In this document: piece by piece, positions 34,226-43,600 of the stretch
Numbering within the stretch: the stretch's first letter is position 1
Layout: each line of letters opens with the position of its first letter
Assembly: GCF_003390335.1 (NCBI RefSeq)
Contig: NZ_QUOU01000001.1
Coordinates: forward strand, 310,001-374,000
Origin: Thalassotalea euphylliae
GTDB taxonomy: Bacteria > Pseudomonadota > Gammaproteobacteria > Enterobacterales > Alteromonadaceae
Direction: 5' to 3'
DNA length: 64,000 nucleotides
Position numbers and translations under genes: made by a program
The notes under the pieces: model-generated
What the model was told of the DNA's origin: nothing
The model's database searches: none
The model's input: the letters and a program-made list of their open reading frames with translations, nothing else

Positions 34226-34921
34226 ATGGCTAAATTATCAAAGCGCGCTCGTCTTATCCGTGAAAAAGTAGACGTATTAAAAGATTACGAAATCAACGAA
34301 GCTATCACTCTTTTAAAAGAACTTGCTACAGCTAAGTTCACTGAAAGTGTAGATGTTGCTGTAAACCTTGGCATCGATGCTCGTAAATCAGATCAAAACG
34401 TTCGTGGTGCTACAGTATTACCACACGGTACTGGTCGTTCTGTTCGCGTTGCTGTTTTCACTCAAGGTGCAAACGCAGACAAAGCGAAAGAAGCTGGTGC
34501 TGACGTAGTTGGTATGGAAGACCTTGCTGAGCAAGTTAAAGCAGGTCAAATGGACTTCGACGTAGTAATTGCAACTCCTGATGCAATGCGCGTAGTTGGC
34601 CAGTTAGGTCAAATCTTAGGTCCACGTGGCCTTATGCCTAACCCGAAAGTTGGTACTGTAACTCCTGACGTAGTTGCTGCGGTTAACAACGCAAAAGCTG
34701 GTCAAATCCGTTACCGTAACGACAAAAACGGCATCATCCATACAACTATCGGTAAGGTTGATTTCGAAGACGCTAAGTTACAAGAGAACTTAGAAGCATT
34801 GTTGGAAGCGCTGAAGAAAGCTAAGCCAGCAAACGCTAAGGGTCAATTCATCAAGAAGATTTCAGTATCTACTACTATGGGTGCTGGCGTTTCAGTTGAA
34901 CAAGGTTCACTAAACTTCTAA
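34226..34921 (+). CDS. rplA: 50S ribosomal protein L1
   Basis: 231 residues. The L1 fold has TESVDVAVNLGID, LPHGTGR, GPRGLMPNPKVGTV and the C-terminal STTMGAGV. It builds the L1 stalk that handles E-site tRNA and represses the rplKA mRNA in E. coli. Length and order are standard. Confidence 0.98.
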   Translation: MAKLSKRARLIREKVDVLKDYEINEAITLLKELATAKFTESVDVAVNLGIDARKSDQNVRGATVLPHGTGRSVRVAVFTQGANADKAKEAGADVVGMEDLAEQVKAGQMDFDVVIATPDAMRVVGQLGQILGPRGLMPNPKVGTVTPDVVAAVNNAKAGQIRYRNDKNGIIHTTIGKVDFEDAKLQENLEALLEALKKAKPANAKGQFIKKISVSTTMGAGVSVEQGSLNF

Positions 34922-34938
34922 TCTTCTCGAGTAGAAAC

Positions 34939-34967
34939 TTTACAGGGGTGAATTATTGAACTATAAT
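34939..34967 (+). promoter_or_regulatory. rplJ promoter nested in the rplA terminator hairpin
   Basis: TTTACA at 34939-34944, a 17-bp spacer and TATAAT at 34962-34967. The -10 box is in the loop of the hairpin AGGGG...CCCCT (34944-34976). It matches the position of the E. coli L10 promoter. Confidence 0.75.
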
Positions 34968-34983
34968 TTTGCCCCTTTATTTT
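34944..34983 (+). terminator. Terminator-like hairpin between rplA and rplJ
   Basis: Stem AGGGGTGAA (34944-34952) pairs with TTTTGCCCCT (to 34976) with G-U pairs and a small bulge, followed by TTATTTT. The loop carries the promoter -10 box. Confidence 0.6.
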
Positions 34984-34984
34984 G

Positions 34985-35275
34985 GTAGGAGCTGGGCGAC
35001 TTATCCAAATTAACTCGTTTAAACGGGTTGAGTCGGTTAAATCAAACAGTCCCGTCAAAGACCGTAGGTGAATAGTAAAACGGTGAAATACTGCGTATTA
35101 AACTGGCTTGCGTATTCTTAATTAATGCCTGCGTAGATGGTGATTACCGTGAAATTTCCTTAAATTTCTGGTCCTCGCCGTAATGGCCTAGACGGATTGG
35201 TCTGTGTAATAGCATGACTAATTGGTTTAGGGGATATGAATTACCGGTTTAACCGGTGAACCAGGAGTAAAGCCA
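34985..35275 (+). promoter_or_regulatory. L10 ribosomal-protein leader of rplJL
   Basis: About 290 bases without a gene between the nested promoter and rplJ. The stretch is rich in pairing segments (for example ACTCGTTTAAACGGGT and ACCGGTTTAACCGGT). In gammaproteobacteria this leader binds the L10(L12)4 complex and represses rplJL translation (Rfam L10_leader). The assignment rests on position and length; I did not fold it fully. Confidence 0.65.
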
Positions 35276-35770
35276 ATGGCTATCAATCTTGATGACAAAA
35301 AAGCAATTGTTGCTGAAGTTCAAGAAGCTGCCGCTGGCGCTCAGTCAGCTGTTGTTGCCGATTCTCGCGGTGTAACAGTTGAAGCGATTACTGCATTGCG
35401 TAAGCAAGCACGTGAAAACGGTGTATGGATGAAAGTTGTTCGTAACACCCTAGCACGTCGCGCAGTAGAAGGTACTCCATTCGAGTGTTTGAAAGATTCA
35501 TTCGTTGGTCCTTCACTAATCGCATTCTCTAGCGAGCACCCAGGTGCTGCTGCACGTATTTTCTCTGATTTCGCCAAAGAAAACGAAATCTTTGAATTAA
35601 AAACAGCAGCGTACGAAGGTGATGTAGTAGACGTAGCTATGTTAGCTAAGTTACCTACATACGACGAAGCTATCGCTAAGTTAATGAGCGCAATGAAAGA
35701 AGCATCTGCAGGCAAACTTGTTCGTACAATTGCAGCAGTTCGCGATCAGAAAGAGTCAGAAGCTGCGTAA
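35276..35770 (+). CDS. rplJ: 50S ribosomal protein L10
   Basis: 164 residues. The L10 family segment VVADSRGVTVEAITALRKQARENGV and the C-terminal helix that carries L7/L12 dimers are visible. L10 also binds its own leader. The start ATG 35276 follows CCAGGAGTAAAGCC. Confidence 0.97.
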   Translation: MAINLDDKKAIVAEVQEAAAGAQSAVVADSRGVTVEAITALRKQARENGVWMKVVRNTLARRAVEGTPFECLKDSFVGPSLIAFSSEHPGAAARIFSDFAKENEIFELKTAAYEGDVVDVAMLAKLPTYDEAIAKLMSAMKEASAGKLVRTIAAVRDQKESEAA

Positions 35771-35854
35771 TTTTACATTACACATACGCGGTTTTTGTTT
35801 TAATAGTTATTTATCAAACAGTTTTAAACTGTTTTATTTGTAGGAAATTGAATT

Positions 35855-36223
35855 ATGTCTATTTCTAAAGACGATATCCTAAACGCTATTGCTGAAATGT
35901 CAGTAATGGAAGTTGTTGAATTAGTAGAAGCAATGGAAGAGAAGTTCGGCGTAACTGCTGCAGCTGCTGTTGTTGCTGCTGGTGGTGATGCAGGCGGTGC
36001 TGCTGCTGAGCAAACTGAATTCGACGTAATCCTAGAAAGCTTCGGTGGCAACAAAGTTGCTGTAATCAAAGCTGTTCGTGGTGCTACAGGTCTTGGCCTT
36101 AAAGAAGCGAAAGAAGTTGTTGAATCAGCTCCTAAAGCGCTTAAAGAAGGTGTTGAGAAGGCAGAAGCTGAAGCTCTTAAAGCTGAACTTGAAGAAGCAG
36201 GCGCTACTGTTGTTATCAAGTAA
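35855..36223 (+). CDS. rplL: 50S ribosomal protein L7/L12
   Basis: 122 residues: N-terminal dimer domain (ILNAIAEMSVMEVVELVEAMEEKFGV), Ala/Gly hinge (about 36-52) and C-terminal factor-binding domain with KVAVIKAVRGATGLGLKEAKEVV. It recruits EF-G and EF-Tu to the ribosome. AGGAAA precedes the ATG. Confidence 0.98.
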   Translation: MSISKDDILNAIAEMSVMEVVELVEAMEEKFGVTAAAAVVAAGGDAGGAAAEQTEFDVILESFGGNKVAVIKAVRGATGLGLKEAKEVVESAPKALKEGVEKAEAEALKAELEEAGATVVIK

Positions 36224-36260
36224 TCTGTCATCTGACAGATTAGCTGCCTAATCAGGCAAT

Positions 36261-36291
36261 GGCTGGTGATTTAAACGTCACCGGCCTTTTT
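36261..36291 (+). terminator. Attenuator between rplL and rpoB
   Basis: Stem GGCTGGTGA (36261-36269) / TCACCGGCC (36278-36286) followed by TTTTT. E. coli has a partial terminator at the same place, which lowers rpoBC transcription relative to the ribosomal genes. Confidence 0.8.
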
Positions 36292-36423
36292 GCGCTAAAT
36301 AACGCTAAAATTTGAAAAGCCTAATGCTAATCCAAGTAAAAGGTTTTTTTTCTAAGCGAAACAGTGCAGTATTGTAGGTTAGCTCATTTTATAACCTGCA
36401 CTACAACTAAAAATTAGACTTAA

Positions 36424-36479
36424 GCCAAGTTGATTGAGTATTTGCCATAAACCTCAGGCAAGTGCCTAATCAACTTGGC
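36424..36479 (+). promoter_or_regulatory. Long stem-loop before rpoB, probable RNase III site
   Basis: A perfect 12-bp stem GCCAAGTTGATT (36424-36435) / AATCAACTTGGC (36468-36479) encloses an inner hairpin TTGCC/GGCAA. No T tract follows, so it is not a terminator. In E. coli an RNase III cut lies in the rplL-rpoB spacer. The rest of the 343-bp gap shows nothing else. Confidence 0.6.
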
Positions 36480-36566
36480 ATTTAATGTCATAGCAAAAAG
36501 CCCGCTTTAGCTTTTGTCGACAAAGGTAAAGTGGATTCGGTACAACCCAGCTAGCTGAGGAACCCC

Positions 36567-39500
36567 ATGGGATACTCCTACTCTGAAAAGAAACGAATTA
36601 GAAAGGACTTTGGTAAAAGTGCACAGGTTATGGATTATCCATTCCTGTTGTCCATCCAGCTCGAATCTTTCCGTAAGTTCATTGATATTGACCCTACTGG
36701 CGAAACCGGCTTAGAAGCCGCATTTCGTTCAATTTTCCCGATCAAAGCATATTCTGGTAGTTCAGAATTACAATACGTTAGCTACCGTTTAGGTGAGCCA
36801 TTATTTGATGTTAAAGAATGTCAAATCCGTGGTGTTACTTACTCAGCGCCGCTACGCGTAAAATTACGTTTGGTAATTTACGATAAAGAAGCACCAGCGG
36901 GCACCGTAAAAGATATCAAAGAGCAAGAAGTTTACATGGGCGAAATCCCATTAATGACAGAGAACGGTACGTTCGTTATTAATGGTACAGAGCGTGTAAT
37001 CGTGTCTCAGTTACACCGTTCACCTGGTGTATTCTTCGATCACGATAAAGGTAAAACTCACTCTTCAGGTAAAGTGTTATACAACGCACGTGTAATTCCT
37101 TACCGTGGTTCTTGGTTAGACTTTGAGTTCGATCCGAAAGACAACTTATTCGTTCGTATTGACCGTCGTCGTAAGTTACCTGCATCGATTATTTTACGTG
37201 CATTAGAATACTCAACAGAAGAAATTCTAGCGATGTTCTACGACACAACGTCATACGAAATCAAAGGCGACAAGTTAATTATGGAACTTGTGCCTGAGCG
37301 TTTACGTGGTGAAACCGCAACATTTGACGTGAAATTACCAAATGGTGATGTACTTGTTGAACAAGGTCGTCGTATTACTGCCCGTCATATTCGTACGTTA
37401 GGCAAAGAAAATGTGACTGAGCTTGAAGTACCAGCTGAATACATCGTTGGTAAAGTGCTATCTCAAGGCTATGTTGACGAGTCAACTGGCGAAGTGATCG
37501 CAGAAGCAAATGCTGAGATCACACTAGAGCTATTAGCAGCGCTTAGCCAAGCAGGCCACAAGCAACTTAATACGCTTTACATGAATGAATTCGATGTCGG
37601 TTCTTACATGTCAGATACCGTGCGTATTGATAGTACAACTAACCGTTTAGAAGCCTTAGTTGAAATCTACCGCATGATGCGTCCTGGTGAGCCACCAACA
37701 AAAGATGCAGCTGAAGGCTTATTCGCTAACTTATTCTTCTCATTAGAGCGTTACGACTTATCAACGGTTGGTCGTATGAAGTTCAACCGCCGTGTTGGTC
37801 TTGAAGAGTCGACTGGTGAAGGTACGTTATCAAACGACGACATTATCCGCGTAATGAAAACCTTAATCGCGATTCGCGATGGTAAAGGTGAAGTGGATGA
37901 TATCGATCACTTAGGTAACCGTCGTATCCGTTCAGTAGGTGAAATGGCAGAGAACCAATTCCGTGTTGGTTTAGTACGTGTTGAGCGTGCAGTACGTGAG
38001 CGTTTATCACTAGGTGATTTAGACGCGGTAATGCCACAAGACTTAATCAACGCTAAGCCTATTTCTGCTGCGGTTAAAGAATTCTTCGGTTCATCACAAC
38101 TGTCACAGTTCATGGACCAAAACAACCCGTTATCAGAAGTAACGCACAAGCGTCGTATTTCTGCCTTAGGCCCAGGTGGTTTAACACGTGAGCGTGCAGG
38201 CTTCGAAGTACGTGACGTTCACCCAACGCACTACGGTCGTGTTTGTCCTATCGAAACGCCGGAAGGACCAAACATCGGTCTAATTAACTCATTATCATGT
38301 TACGCGCGCACTAACGATTATGGTTTCCTAGAAACACCATACCGTAAGATTGTCGATGGCGTAGTAACTGATGAAGTAGATTACCTATCTGCGATTGAAG
38401 AAGGTAACTATGTAATCGCACAAGCAAATGCTGAGCGTGATGAAGCAGGTCGTTTAACCAGTGACTTAGTACCGTGTCGCCACAAAAACGAATTCACGCT
38501 AATGTCGAAAGATACTGTTCAATACATGGACGTATCGCCACAGCAAATCGTTTCTGTTGCTGCATCACTTATCCCATTCCTAGAGCATGATGATGCTAAC
38601 CGTGCCTTGATGGGTTCGAACATGCAACGTCAAGCTGTACCTACATTAAAAGTGGACAAGCCACTTGTTGGTACAGGTATGGAGAAAATTGTAGCGGTTG
38701 ACTCTGGTGTAACAGCCGTTGCTAAACGTGGTGGTGTTATCGATTACGTCGACGCTTCTCGTATCGTCGTAAAAGTTAACGAAGATGAAATGATCCCAGG
38801 TGAAGCGGGTATCGACATCTACAACTTAACTAAGTACACACGTTCAAACCAAAACACCTGTATTAACCAACGTCCTAACGTTCACATGGGTGACCCAGTT
38901 GTACGTGGTGACGTGTTAGCTGATGGCCCGTCAACAGACATGGGTGAATTAGCACTTGGTCAAAACATGCGTTTGGCGTTCATGCCTTGGAATGGTTACA
39001 ACTTCGAGGATTCGATGTTGCTTTCTGAGCGCGTAGCGCAAGAAGACCGTTTCACCACGATTCACATCCAAGAATTAAGCTGTATCGCTCGTGATACTAA
39101 GCTTGGCTCAGAAGAAATTACGTCTGATATTCCAAACGTTGGTGAATCAGCGTTAAGCAAGCTAGATGAGTCTGGTGTTGTTTACATCGGTGCGGAAGTA
39201 AAAGGCGGTGACATCCTAGTAGGTAAAGTAACGCCTAAAGGTGAAACGCAGTTAACGCCAGAAGAAAAACTTTTACGTGCGATTTTCGGTGAGAAAGCAG
39301 CTGACGTTAAAGACAGCTCTTTACGTGTACCTAACTCTGTATCAGGTACTATCATCGACGTACAAATCTTCACGCGTGACGGTGTAGAAAAAGACAAGCG
39401 TGCATTAGAAATTGAAGAAATGCAGCTGAAAGAAGTTAAGAAAGACTTAGGTGACGAGTTCTCTATTTTAGAAGATGGCATCTATGCACGTGCTAAGAAG

Positions 39501-40595
39501 CTATTACTAGCCGCTGGCATGAACGAGTCTGAGCTTAACAGCATGTCACGTGACAAGTGGTTAGTACAAAACCTGAGCGATGAAGGTCAGCAATCTGAGC
39601 TTGAGCAAATCGCTGAGCAACACGAAACCATCAAAGCGGAATTCGACAAGAAGTACGAAACTAAGCGCCGTAAAATCACTCAAGGTGATGACTTAGCGCC
39701 GGGCGTACTTAAAATTGTTAAGGTTTACTTAGCGGTTAAACGTCGCATCCAGCCAGGTGATAAGATGGCGGGTCGTCACGGTAACAAGGGTGTTATCTCA
39801 AATGTTGTACCGGTAGAAGATATGCCATACGACGAGAACGGTGTACCAGTTGATATCGTGCTTAACCCACTAGGTGTACCGTCGCGTATGAACATCGGTC
39901 AGATCTTAGAAACTCACTTAGGTATGGCGGCACGCGGTATCGGTGAGAAGATTGATCGCATGATCAAGGCGCAACAAAAAGTTGAGAAACTACGTAGCTT
40001 CCTTAAAGAAGTGTACAACTTAGGTGAATCTCGCCAAGACGTAGATATCGACAACTTCTCTGATGATGAAGTCATGCGTCTAGCGCAAAACCTTCGTGAA
40101 GGTTTACCAATCGCAACACCAGTATTCGATGGTGCGAGCGAGCGCGAAATTAAAGACTTATTCAAGTTAGCAGACATGCCAGAAAGCGGTCAATTCACGC
40201 TTACTGACGGTCGTACTGGTCGTAAGTTTGAGCGTCCTGTAACGGTAGGTTACATGTACATGCTGAAACTGAACCACTTAGTGGATGACAAGATGCACGC
40301 CCGTTCTACTGGTTCTTACTCACTAGTAACTCAGCAACCACTAGGTGGTAAAGCTCAGTTCGGTGGTCAGCGTTTCGGTGAGATGGAGGTATGGGCACTT
40401 GAAGCATACGGTGCTGCCTACACGCTACAAGAAATGCTTACGGTTAAGTCGGATGACGTTAACGGTCGTACTAAGATGTACAAAAACCTTGTTGACGGCG
40501 ATCACCGTATGGAACCAGGTATGCCTGAATCATTCAATGTACTACTTAAAGAGATCCGCTCTTTAGGTATCAACATTGAGTTAGACGCAGAATAA
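36567..40595 (+). CDS. rpoB: DNA-directed RNA polymerase subunit beta
   Basis: 1342 residues, the same length as E. coli RpoB. The rifampicin region (SSQLSQFMDQNNPLSEVTHKRR split over residues about 508-532), RPNVHMGDPVVRGDVL, GDKMAGRHGNKGV and the C-terminal GGKAQFGGQRFGEMEVWALEAYGA are intact. It forms the catalytic core with RpoC. Rifampicin contact residues look wild type (DQNN, HKRR, RSALG-like segment). The start ATG 36567 follows GAGGAACCCC. Confidence 0.98.
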   Translation: MGYSYSEKKRIRKDFGKSAQVMDYPFLLSIQLESFRKFIDIDPTGETGLEAAFRSIFPIKAYSGSSELQYVSYRLGEPLFDVKECQIRGVTYSAPLRVKLRLVIYDKEAPAGTVKDIKEQEVYMGEIPLMTENGTFVINGTERVIVSQLHRSPGVFFDHDKGKTHSSGKVLYNARVIPYRGSWLDFEFDPKDNLFVRIDRRRKLPASIILRALEYSTEEILAMFYDTTSYEIKGDKLIMELVPERLRGETATFDVKLPNGDVLVEQGRRITARHIRTLGKENVTELEVPAEYIVGKVLSQGYVDESTGEVIAEANAEITLELLAALSQAGHKQLNTLYMNEFDVGSYMSDTVRIDSTTNRLEALVEIYRMMRPGEPPTKDAAEGLFANLFFSLERYDLSTVGRMKFNRRVGLEESTGEGTLSNDDIIRVMKTLIAIRDGKGEVDDIDHLGNRRIRSVGEMAENQFRVGLVRVERAVRERLSLGDLDAVMPQDLINAKPISAAVKEFFGSSQLSQFMDQNNPLSEVTHKRRISALGPGGLTRERAGFEVRDVHPTHYGRVCPIETPEGPNIGLINSLSCYARTNDYGFLETPYRKIVDGVVTDEVDYLSAIEEGNYVIAQANAERDEAGRLTSDLVPCRHKNEFTLMSKDTVQYMDVSPQQIVSVAASLIPFLEHDDANRALMGSNMQRQAVPTLKVDKPLVGTGMEKIVAVDSGVTAVAKRGGVIDYVDASRIVVKVNEDEMIPGEAGIDIYNLTKYTRSNQNTCINQRPNVHMGDPVVRGDVLADGPSTDMGELALGQNMRLAFMPWNGYNFEDSMLLSERVAQEDRFTTIHIQELSCIARDTKLGSEEITSDIPNVGESALSKLDESGVVYIGAEVKGGDILVGKVTPKGETQLTPEEKLLRAIFGEKAADVKDSSLRVPNSVSGTIIDVQIFTRDGVEKDKRALEIEEMQLKEVKKDLGDEFSILEDGIYARAKKLLLAAGMNESELNSMSRDKWLVQNLSDEGQQSELEQIAEQHETIKAEFDKKYETKRRKITQGDDLAPGVLKIVKVYLAVKRRIQPGDKMAGRHGNKGVISNVVPVEDMPYDENGVPVDIVLNPLGVPSRMNIGQILETHLGMAARGIGEKIDRMIKAQQKVEKLRSFLKEVYNLGESRQDVDIDNFSDDEVMRLAQNLREGLPIATPVFDGASEREIKDLFKLADMPESGQFTLTDGRTGRKFERPVTVGYMYMLKLNHLVDDKMHARSTGSYSLVTQQPLGGKAQFGGQRFGEMEVWALEAYGAAYTLQEMLTVKSDDVNGRTKMYKNLVDGDHRMEPGMPESFNVLLKEIRSLGINIELDAE

Positions 40596-40697
40596 CTGGC
40601 CAAGCGCTACTAGCTGACTGGTATAAACATTACCGTTAGCATACGAGGAGGGGAGTCATTCCCCTCTAAAAAGGTTAACTCCGACAGGAGATAGAGT

Positions 40698-43600
40698 GTG
40701 AAAGATTTACTTAAGTTTCTTAAGCAACAAAATCAAACTGAAGAATTCGATGGTATTCGCATCGGATTGGCATCACCAGACTTGATCCGTTCTTGGTCAT
40801 TCGGTGAAGTAAAAAAGCCTGAAACAATTAACTACCGTACGTTCAAGCCAGAGCGTGACGGTTTATTCTGTGCCCGTATTTTCGGCCCAGTAAAAGATTA
40901 CGAATGTCTTTGTGGTAAGTACAAGCGCCTTAAACACCGCGGTGTCATTTGTGAAAAATGTGGCGTTGAAGTTACATTAACAAAAGTTCGTCGTGAGCGT
41001 ATGGGTCACATCGAACTAGCAAGCCCAGTAGCGCATATTTGGTTCTTAAAATCATTGCCATCACGTATCGGTCTTCTTTTAGACATGACATTACGCGACA
41101 TCGAGCGTGTTCTTTACTTCGAATCATACGTAGTAACAGAACCTGGTATGACAACGCTTGAAAAGAGCCAAATCTTAACAGAAGAAGAGTACCTAGACGC
41201 ATTAGAAGAGCACGGTGACGAGTTCGACGCGAAAATGGGTGCTGAAGCAGTATTAGCGCTGCTTCAACAAATCGATTTGGAAGGTGAAATTTCACAAATG
41301 CGTGAAGAGTTACCAGAAATCGGTTCAGAAACTAAGCGTAAGAAAATCACTAAGCGCTTGAAGTTAATGGAAGCATTCGCTCAATCTGGCAACAAGCCAG
41401 AGTGGATGATCATGTCTGTTCTGCCAATTCTTCCGCCAGATTTACGTCCACTAGTTCCACTAGATGGCGGCCGTTTCGCAACGTCTGATTTGAACGACCT
41501 TTACCGTCGTGTGATCAACCGTAACAACCGTTTGAAGCGTCTTCTTGACCTAGTAGCACCAGACATCATCGTACGTAACGAGAAGCGTATGCTGCAAGAG
41601 TCTGTTGATGCGTTATTAGATAACGGTCGTCGTGGTCGTGCAATTACAGGCTCTAACAAGCGTCCACTGAAATCACTTGCTGACATGATCAAAGGTAAGC
41701 AAGGTCGTTTCCGTCAAAACCTTCTTGGTAAGCGTGTTGACTACTCAGGTCGTTCTGTAATCACTGTAGGTCCAACGTTACGTTTACACCAGTGTGGTCT
41801 TCCTAAGAAAATGGCACTTGAGCTATTCAAGCCATTTATCTACGGCAAGTTAGAAGCACGTGGTTTAGCAACAACGATTAAAGCCGCTAAGAAATTAGTA
41901 GAGCGCGAAGGCGCAGAAGTATGGGATGTATTAGACGAAGTAATTCGTGAACATCCAGTAATGCTTAACCGTGCACCAACACTTCACAGATTGGGTATCC
42001 AAGCGTTTGAACCAGTACTTATCGAAGGTAAGGCAATCCATTTACACCCATTAGTTTGTGCGGCATACAACGCCGACTTCGATGGTGACCAAATGGCGGT
42101 TCACGTACCGTTAACGTTAGAAGCGCAATTAGAAGCGCGTGCGTTAATGATGTCAACGAACAACGTATTATCACCAGCGAATGGTGACCCAATCATCGTT
42201 CCTTCACAGGACGTTGTATTAGGTCTTTACTACCTAACGCGTGACCGTGTTAACGGTTTAGGTGAAGGTATGGTATTCGCTTCAGCTGCTGAAGCAGAAA
42301 AAGCGTACCGCACTGGTGTTGCTGAGCTTCACGCGCGCGTTAAAGTGCGTATCACTGAGCACGTTCGTAACGAAGACGGTGAATTAGTCGCGCAAACAGT
42401 GTTAAAAGACACCACGGTTGGTCGTACCATTTTATGGCAAATCTGTCCTGAAGGTTTACCGTTCGAGCTAATCGACCAGCCTTTAGGTAAAAAGCCAATT
42501 TCACGCTTAATTAACCATGCATACCGTAACTTAGGTCTTAAAGAGACAGTTATCTTTGCTGATCACATCATGTACACAGGTTTCCACTACGCGATGATCG
42601 CGGGTGCGTCTGTTGGTATTGACGACATGGTTATCCCAGATGAGAAGTACACTATCATCGACGGTGCGGAAGAAGAAGTTGCCGAAATCCAAGAGCAGTT
42701 TGACCAAGGTCTTGTAACTGCGGGTGAGAAATACAACAAAGTTATCGATATCTGGTCATCAGCGAACGAAAAAGTGTCGAAAGCGATGATGGACAACTTA
42801 TCGAAAGAAAGCGTTGAAAACCGTGACGGTGAGATGGAAGAGCAAGACTCATTCAACTCTATCTTCATGATGGCTGACTCGGGTGCTCGTGGTAGTGCCG
42901 CTCAGATCCGTCAGCTAGCGGGTATGCGTGGTCTAATGGCAAAACCAGATGGTTCAATCATTGAAACGCCAATCACCGCGAACTTCCGTGAAGGTCTAAA
43001 CGTACTTCAGTACTTCATCTCAACTCACGGTGCTCGTAAAGGTCTAGCCGATACCGCACTTAAAACAGCGAACTCGGGTTACTTAACCCGTCGTCTAGTA
43101 GACGTGGCACAAGATTTAGTAGTCACTGAACATGACTGTGGTACGCACGATGGTCTAACCATGACACCGCTAATCGAAGGTGGTGACGTTGTTGAGCCAT
43201 TACGTGAACGTGTACTAGGTCGTGTTGTTTGTGAAGATGTACTAATTCCTGGTACTGAAGATGTATTACTACCGCGTAACACACTAATTGATGAAAAATT
43301 ATGTGATGTGTTAGAAGAGCACTCTGTTGACCAAGTGAAAGTACGTTCAATTATTACTTGTTCGACTGACTTTGGTATTTGTGCCCACTGTTACGGTCGT
43401 GACCTAGCACGTGGTCACATGATCAACCAAGGTGAAGCAGTTGGTGTTGTTGCGGCACAGTCAATCGGTGAGCCAGGTACACAGCTAACCATGCGTACGT
43501 TCCACATCGGTGGTGCGGCATCACGAGCGTCGGCAGAAAACTCAGTACAAGTGAAGAACACGGGTACGCTTAAACTGCAAAACGCTAAGTTCGTTAACAA

